A program made the position numbers and the translations under genes. The notes under the pieces are model-generated. The model was not told where the DNA came from and made no database searches. It saw nothing but the letters and a program-made list of their open reading frames with translations. A DNA stretch of 64,000 nt from Burkholderiaceae bacterium (lineage in GTDB: Bacteria; Pseudomonadota; Gammaproteobacteria; Burkholderiales; Burkholderiaceae_C), in assembly GCA_031253795.1 (NCBI GenBank), contig JAIRVR010000017.1:1-64000 (forward strand). The letters are read 5' to 3'. This document shows positions 58,831 to 64,000 of this stretch, piece by piece (the stretch's first letter is position 1; each line of letters begins with the position of its first letter).

Positions 58831-58861
58831 CGGCAGGGCCGCCGCGGCCGCGCCGCGCGGA

Positions 58862-60208
58862 TCAGGGCGCCACCACCATGCGCCCCGCATCGAGGATGGA
58901 GATCAGCGTCACCTGCAGGGCGCGCACGCTCTGGCCCTTCTCGATGTCCAGGTATTCCTTGGTCGAGTGGTTGAGGCTGCCCACGCCCGAGGCTACGGTC
59001 ACGGCCGGGATCTTCAGGCTCATGGGCAGGTTGGCGTCGGTGCTGGCGCTGGCCACGCGCGCGGGCCAGCCCTGGGAGCCCGAGGCGGCCAGCGCGATCT
59101 GCACGATGCGCTGGTCGCTGGGCGTGCTGCCTGCGGGGCGGTCGCCGACCAGCTTGTACTGCATGCTGATGCTGCCCGACTGCGTGGAGCGGGCCTGGTT
59201 CTCGGCGGCCACGGGGGCGGCGATGATCTGGAGGAATTCGGCCTCCAGCGCCGCCAGGTCCGGCTGCGAGGCCGAGCGCATGTCCACCTGCATCCAGGCG
59301 TCGTCGGGGATGGAGTTGATCGAGGTGCCGCCGCCGATCAGGCCGATGCTGTAGGTCGTGCCCTTGGGGGTCCGGATGCGTCCGATCTCGCCCATGGCCG
59401 CGCCCAGCGCATACATGGGGCTGACGATGCCGAAGGCGCGGTAGCTGTGGCCGCCCGGTCCCTTGTAGTGCACTTCATAGCGCTTGCTGCCGGCGGCCTG
59501 GGCGATGACCTGGTCGGGCGAGCCGGTATCGACCATCACGGCCGAGCGGATGCGGTCCTTGTATTCGCTGCGCAGGAACAGCTGCTTGACGCCGCGCAGG
59601 TCGCCCAGGCCTTCCTCGCCCACGGTGGCCACGAAGAGCAGGTCGTCATGCGTTTGCACGCCGGCGTGCTTCATGGCGCGCACGATGCCCAGCAGGGCGG
59701 CCAGGCCGCGCGAGTCGTCGAGGATGCCCGGCGCGATCAGCCGCGTGCCCTCGCGCTTGATGCGCAGGTCCACATCGCGGCCGAAGACCGTGTCCAGGTG
59801 GGCGCCGACCACGTGCACGGCGCCCTTGCCTTCGGTGCCCTTCCACAGCGCCAGCACATTGCCGGCCTCGTCGATGCGGGTGTCCAGTCCGGCTTCCTGC
59901 ATGAACTTGGCGAACAGCTGTGCCTTGGCGCCTTCCTCGAAGCTCGGTGCCGGCACCTGCTGCAGCGCGATGTTCTGCTCGACGATGCGGTCATGGTCCT
60001 GGTCCAGGTAGGCGGCCATGGCCTTGTACTGGGCGGTGCCGAGCAGGGACTGCACGGCCGTGGTGGCTTCGGCCGGCGTCATGGCGGATGCGCCCGGCGG
60101 CAGGGCCAGGCAGGCGGCGATGGCGGACAGCGCGGCCAGGCTGTGCAGGGGGCGGCGGGAGGGCTTGTTCATGGATGGATGCATGGGTAAGTGGATGGAT
60201 GGGCTCAT
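58862..60208 (-). CDS. Secreted M20 family metallopeptidase
   Basis: Signal peptide; VVGAHLDTVFG, DDSRGLAALLG, VATVGEEGLGDLRG; start overlaps the upstream stop (ATGA). Confidence 0.88.
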   Translation of the reverse strand: MSPSIHLPMHPSMNKPSRRPLHSLAALSAIAACLALPPGASAMTPAEATTAVQSLLGTAQYKAMAAYLDQDHDRIVEQNIALQQVPAPSFEEGAKAQLFAKFMQEAGLDTRIDEAGNVLALWKGTEGKGAVHVVGAHLDTVFGRDVDLRIKREGTRLIAPGILDDSRGLAALLGIVRAMKHAGVQTHDDLLFVATVGEEGLGDLRGVKQLFLRSEYKDRIRSAVMVDTGSPDQVIAQAAGSKRYEVHYKGPGGHSYRAFGIVSPMYALGAAMGEIGRIRTPKGTTYSIGLIGGGTSINSIPDDAWMQVDMRSASQPDLAALEAEFLQIIAAPVAAENQARSTQSGSISMQYKLVGDRPAGSTPSDQRIVQIALAASGSQGWPARVASASTDANLPMSLKIPAVTVASGVGSLNHSTKEYLDIEKGQSVRALQVTLISILDAGRMVVAP

Positions 60209-61092
60209 GCCTGGGCGGAGGAGCGCCTGACGGACGGATGGCTTTCGAAGTATGCGGCCATGGTCTTGAGCAGGCCCGTGAGGTCCTGGCGCACGCTCTC
60301 GAAGCCGGCATTGCGTTCACGCGTGTCCTCGTCCATGTAGATGGGACGGCGGATTTCGATCTGCATGCTGTGGCGCTGCAGCGCGGGCTGGCCGATGCGG
60401 GCGATCAGCTGCACGCCCTTGTAAGGGTCGTTGCGCGCCACGGTGTAGCCGCAGCCGCGCAGGTATTCCTCGACCAGGGCGACGAAGGCCGGCTCGCAGG
60501 TGCTGCCGTCGCGGTCGCCCAGCACGAAGTCGGCCAGCGGCCGCTCGCTGCGGATCTGCAGCCGCTCATAGGCGTTGTTGGGCATGGAGTGCAGGTTCAG
60601 GTGCCACACGGCGCCAAAGCGCTGGTGCGTGTCCTGCACGGCCCGGGCCAGCGCCTGGTGGTAGGGCTGGTAGCAGCGCGCGATGCGCTGCTGCACTTCG
60701 GCCACGGACAGCAGGCGGTCGTAGATGGGCTGGTTCTTGACGGTGCGCCAGATCAGGCCCGAGCCGATGCGCGTCTTCTCCCCGGGCGCCAGCGGCGTGG
60801 GCCAGGGCGTGGCCAGCAGGGCCGGGTCGATGTCCTCCAGCGTGCGGTTCAGGTCCAGGTAGCTGCGCGGGAACAGCGCCTCCACCAGGGTAGCGCCCAG
60901 CGCGGGCGCGGCGCCCCACAGGGCTTCGACATGGGTGTCCTCGGCGGCGCGCAGCACGGCGCGCGGCACGGCATGGCCGAAGTCGCCGGGGTAGCGCACG
61001 CCGCTGTGCGGCGAATCGCAGACCAGCGGGATGGCGGCACCCTCGGGTGCATGCAGCACGAACATGGATGGGTCCTGGATGGTGTCCTGCAT
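60205..61092 (-). CDS. N-formylglutamate amidohydrolase
   Basis: PLVCDSPHSGVRYPGDFGHAV...LDLNRTLEDID...WHLNLHSMPNNAYE...IEIRRPIYMDEDTRE. Confidence 0.9.
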   Translation of the reverse strand: MQDTIQDPSMFVLHAPEGAAIPLVCDSPHSGVRYPGDFGHAVPRAVLRAAEDTHVEALWGAAPALGATLVEALFPRSYLDLNRTLEDIDPALLATPWPTPLAPGEKTRIGSGLIWRTVKNQPIYDRLLSVAEVQQRIARCYQPYHQALARAVQDTHQRFGAVWHLNLHSMPNNAYERLQIRSERPLADFVLGDRDGSTCEPAFVALVEEYLRGCGYTVARNDPYKGVQLIARIGQPALQRHSMQIEIRRPIYMDEDTRERNAGFESVRQDLTGLLKTMAAYFESHPSVRRSSAQA

Positions 61093-61094
61093 GT

Positions 61095-62093
61095 TCACTC
61101 CGCGCTGATCTTGGCGACCTTGGCCACGGCGGCGTAGCGCGCCACGGCCTGCTCGATCTGGGCCTGGAACTGCTGCGGCGTGTTGGGGATCAGTGTGGCG
61201 CCGGCATCCGCCATCTTCTTGATGAAGTCGGGGTGCTTCATGGCCGCGTGGATGGCCTGGTTGAGCCTGAGCACCACCTTGGGGGGCGTACCGGCCGGCG
61301 CGACGACGCCGAACCAGCCGCCATTGCCCATCTGCGGAAAGCCCAGCTCTCCATAGGTGGGCACGTCGGGCAGGGCGGGAGAGCGCTTGTCCGAGAGCAC
61401 GGCCAGCGCGCGCAGGCGCCCGGCCTGGATGTGGGTCAGGGCCGAGGGCAGGTTGTCGGTGATGGCATCCACCTGGCGGGCGATGGCGTCGTTGAGCGCC
61501 ATGCCCGAGCCCTTGTAGGGCACGTGCAGCAGCTGGATCTTGGCCAGGCTGGAGAAATACTCGACGTTGGCATGGCCCAGCGAGCCCATGCCGGGCGAGG
61601 CGAAGGTGATCTTGCCCGGCTCCTTTCTGGCCATGGCCAGCAGGTCGGCCATGGTCTGGGCGGGGAATCTGGCGTTGACGGCCAGCACGCTGGGCACGGT
61701 GGCCACATTGCTGACCGGGGCGAAGTCCCTGACCGGGTCGTACTTGAGCCGGCTGCCGTAGGCCGCGGCGTTGGAGCCGTGGGTGCTCATGGTGGCCATG
61801 CCCAGGGTGTAGCCGTCGGGGCGCGACTTGGCCACCTGTTCCATGCCCAGCGAGCCGCCCGCACCGGCGCGGTTTTCCACCACGATGGCCTGGCCTAGCT
61901 CGCGCGCCGCGTATTCGCCGATCAGGCGCGCGGCCAGGTCGGTCGAGCCGCTGGCCGCAAAGGGCACGATGAGGCGTATGGGCCGGTCGGGAAACTCGGC
62001 GCGGGCCGCCGTGGCGCCCAGCGTGGCGACGGCGGTGGCGGCGAGTGCGAGAAGGGTGGCGCGGCGTGCGCGGCGGGCAGTGGGCGTGTTCAT
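61095..62093 (-). CDS. Bug family tripartite tricarboxylate transporter substrate-binding protein
   Basis: FPDRPIRLIVPFAASGSTDLAARLIGEYAARELGQAIVVENRAGAGGSLGMEQVAKS. Confidence 0.93.
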   Translation of the reverse strand: MNTPTARRARRATLLALAATAVATLGATAARAEFPDRPIRLIVPFAASGSTDLAARLIGEYAARELGQAIVVENRAGAGGSLGMEQVAKSRPDGYTLGMATMSTHGSNAAAYGSRLKYDPVRDFAPVSNVATVPSVLAVNARFPAQTMADLLAMARKEPGKITFASPGMGSLGHANVEYFSSLAKIQLLHVPYKGSGMALNDAIARQVDAITDNLPSALTHIQAGRLRALAVLSDKRSPALPDVPTYGELGFPQMGNGGWFGVVAPAGTPPKVVLRLNQAIHAAMKHPDFIKKMADAGATLIPNTPQQFQAQIEQAVARYAAVAKVAKISAE

Positions 62094-62240
62094 GGCCACC
62101 AAGTGTCGATGGCACGCCCCGTGCTTTCAAAACGACAATTTGGCCGCTAGCATGACTGCCGCGCATGCTCGCACCGGTTTGGGGCGCGCCGCTCCGCTGC
62201 CCGCCACCGCCACCGCACCCGCGTCCCGTCGCCTTGTCCC

Positions 62241-63176
62241 ATGCGCCTGCACTCGCCATCGATGTCCGAACTCCACGCCTTCGCCACGGCCGCGCGGCTG
62301 GGCAGTTTTTCGCGTGCGGCGGCCGAGCTGTGCGTCACCCAGAGCGCGGTGAGCCGTGCCGTGGCGCGGCTGGAGCAGCACTATGGGCTGGCCCTGGTCA
62401 AGCGCAACGCCCATGTGCTGCAGCTCACGCCCATGGGCCGCGAGCTGCTGGATGCCGTGCGCGAGCCGCTGGCCGCCATCGAGGAAACCAGCGAGCGGCT
62501 GCGGCTGGGCCAGGCCGACCGCCCGCTGAACCTGGCGGTCGTGCCCACGCTGGCCAGTGTCTGGCTGATTCCGCGCCTGCGCAGCTTCCAGCAGCTGCAC
62601 CCCGGCATCCAGGTGAACTTCGTGCCCTATCGCAAGAACGAGGATTTCTCGGGACCGGCCCCCGATGCCGCCGTGCTCACGGGGCTGGGCCCCGAGGACT
62701 GGCCGCATTGCAGCTGCGACTACCTCATAGGGCGCGAGATGGTGCCCATCTGCCACCCGGCACGCCTGGCCCAGCGCCTTTGCCAGGGAGGCTGGCGCCG
62801 GCCCGGCGACCTGGCCACCGAACCCTTGCTCTATCACACCACGGCCCCGGGCAACTGGACGCAGTGGCTGCGCGCGGCCGGTGCGGGCCGCAAGGCGCCG
62901 CAGCTCACCACGGCCTTTGACCAGGTGTCCATGCTGATCCAGGCGGTGATCGCCGACATGGGCCTGGCCCTGGTGCAGCGCTGCCTGGTGCGCGAGGAGC
63001 TGCGCGCCGGCACCGTCGTGGTGCCTTTCGATCTGCCCATCACGCTGCAGCGCGGCTACTTCCTGTGCGTGCCCGAGGGGCGCCGCCCCCGGCCGGGCTT
63101 CGCACAGCTGCGGCGCTGGCTGCTCGATATGGCGGCGGACGACATCGCGGCCATGGGCCTGGGCCCACGGCCCTGA
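62241..63176 (+). CDS. LysR family transcriptional regulator
   Basis: LHAFATAARLGSFSRAAAELCVTQSAVSRAVARLEQHYGLALVKR; start may be 62262. Confidence 0.9.
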   Translation: MRLHSPSMSELHAFATAARLGSFSRAAAELCVTQSAVSRAVARLEQHYGLALVKRNAHVLQLTPMGRELLDAVREPLAAIEETSERLRLGQADRPLNLAVVPTLASVWLIPRLRSFQQLHPGIQVNFVPYRKNEDFSGPAPDAAVLTGLGPEDWPHCSCDYLIGREMVPICHPARLAQRLCQGGWRRPGDLATEPLLYHTTAPGNWTQWLRAAGAGRKAPQLTTAFDQVSMLIQAVIADMGLALVQRCLVREELRAGTVVVPFDLPITLQRGYFLCVPEGRRPRPGFAQLRRWLLDMAADDIAAMGLGPRP

Positions 63177-63188
63177 GGTGCAGCGGAC

Positions 63189-64000
63189 TCAGGCCGCCAG
63201 CGTGGCGTTGTCGATCACGAAGCGGTATTTCACGTCGCCGCGCAGCATGCGCTCGTAGGCGGCGTTGATCTCGTCGGCGCGGATCATCTCGATGTCGGCG
63301 ACGATGCCGTGCTCGGCGCAGAAGTCCAGCATCTCCTGGGTCTCGGGGATGCCGCCGATCATGGAGCCGGCCAGGCTGCGGCGCTTCATGATGAGGTTGA
63401 AGACCTGGGGCGAGGGGTGGGGCGTGGCCGGTGCGCCGACCAGGGCCATGGTGCCGTCGCGCTTGAGCAGGGCGAAGAAGGCGTCCAGGTCGTGCGGTGC
63501 CGCCACCGTGTTGAGGATGAAGTCCAGGCTCTGGGCCTGGGCGGCCATTTCCTCGGCATTGCGCGAGACCACGACCTCGTCGGCACCCAGGGCGCGCGCG
63601 GCCTCCCGCTTGGATTCCGAGGTGGTGAAGGCGACCACGTGGGCGCCCATGGCATGGGCCAGCTTGATGCCCATATGGCCCAGGCCGCCGATGCCGACCA
63701 CGCCCACGCGGTGGCCGGGCCCCGCCTTCCAGTGGCGCAGCGGCGACCAGGTGGTGATGCCCGCGCACAGCAGCGGCGCCACGGCGGCCAGCTGTTCTTC
63801 GGGGTGGCGGATGTGCAGCACATAGCGCTCGTGCACCACGATGCGCTGGGAATAGCCACCCAGGGTATGGCCGGGGGCATCGGGCGTGGGGCCGTTGTAG
63901 GTGCCGACCATGTGATCGCAGTAATTCTCCAGGCCCTGCTCGCAGTCCGCGCAGTGCTTGCAGCTGTCCACGATGCAGCCCACGCCGACCAGGTCGCCGG
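63189..64000 (-). CDS. Zn-dependent NAD(P)-dependent alcohol dehydrogenase (cinnamyl-ADH/YahK-like), 5' end outside window
   Basis: VGCIVDSCKHCADCEQGLENYCDHMVGTYNG; VGVVGIGGLGHMGIKLAHAMGAHVVAFTTSESK. Confidence 0.92.
   Translation of the reverse strand, partial: GDLVGVGCIVDSCKHCADCEQGLENYCDHMVGTYNGPTPDAPGHTLGGYSQRIVVHERYVLHIRHPEEQLAAVAPLLCAGITTWSPLRHWKAGPGHRVGVVGIGGLGHMGIKLAHAMGAHVVAFTTSESKREAARALGADEVVVSRNAEEMAAQAQSLDFILNTVAAPHDLDAFFALLKRDGTMALVGAPATPHPSPQVFNLIMKRRSLAGSMIGGIPETQEMLDFCAEHGIVADIEMIRADEINAAYERMLRGDVKYRFVIDNATLAA

Noticed and set aside
1-64000. CRISPR arrays, transposons, prophage, rRNA or tRNA genes
   Set aside because: No regularly spaced repeats, transposase/integrase/phage proteins or structured RNA gene sequences recognised; tRNAscan and barrnap would confirm.

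Overview
This 64 kb window is high-GC chromosomal DNA, probably from a Comamonadaceae-type beta-proteobacterium (Delftia/Acidovorax-like by gene content and order; inferred, not searched). It is mostly densely packed housekeeping and metabolic genes. I found no transposase, integrase, phage gene, CRISPR array, rRNA or tRNA. Main blocks: 3' end of metF and an RlpA-like lipoprotein; rlmJ; rplM-rpsI; erpA; a DHA2 MFS pump; xdhA-xdhB plus an AzgA-like purine permease; anmK and an M23 peptidase; tyrS; a glmU...glmS locus with an orphan histidine kinase, MASE2-GGDEF cyclase and Lrp regulator between them; a lower-GC PLP decarboxylase; an IPTL-CTERM-like surface protein; a Zur-type zinc cluster (DUF2796/ZrgA, ABC ATPase, FtsX permease, DUF3299, Zur); a methylcitrate-cycle cluster (ScfR/RamB-like regulator, thioesterase, prpC, Bug SBP, acnD, prpF); a MetR homologue; a FecI/FecR/TonB receptor system with a Fur box; an aerobic cobalamin cluster cobG-H-I-J-[K antisense]-L-E-M-F; and an M20 peptidase / N-formylglutamate amidohydrolase / Bug operon. 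The strongest leads are the antisense cobK, which overlaps both neighbours inside the cob operon, the zinc cluster with a perfect TGTTATAACA palindrome, and the repeated TTCGCAA motifs in the prp control region. Nothing here is clearly a wholly novel system; the findings are mainly architecture and regulation.
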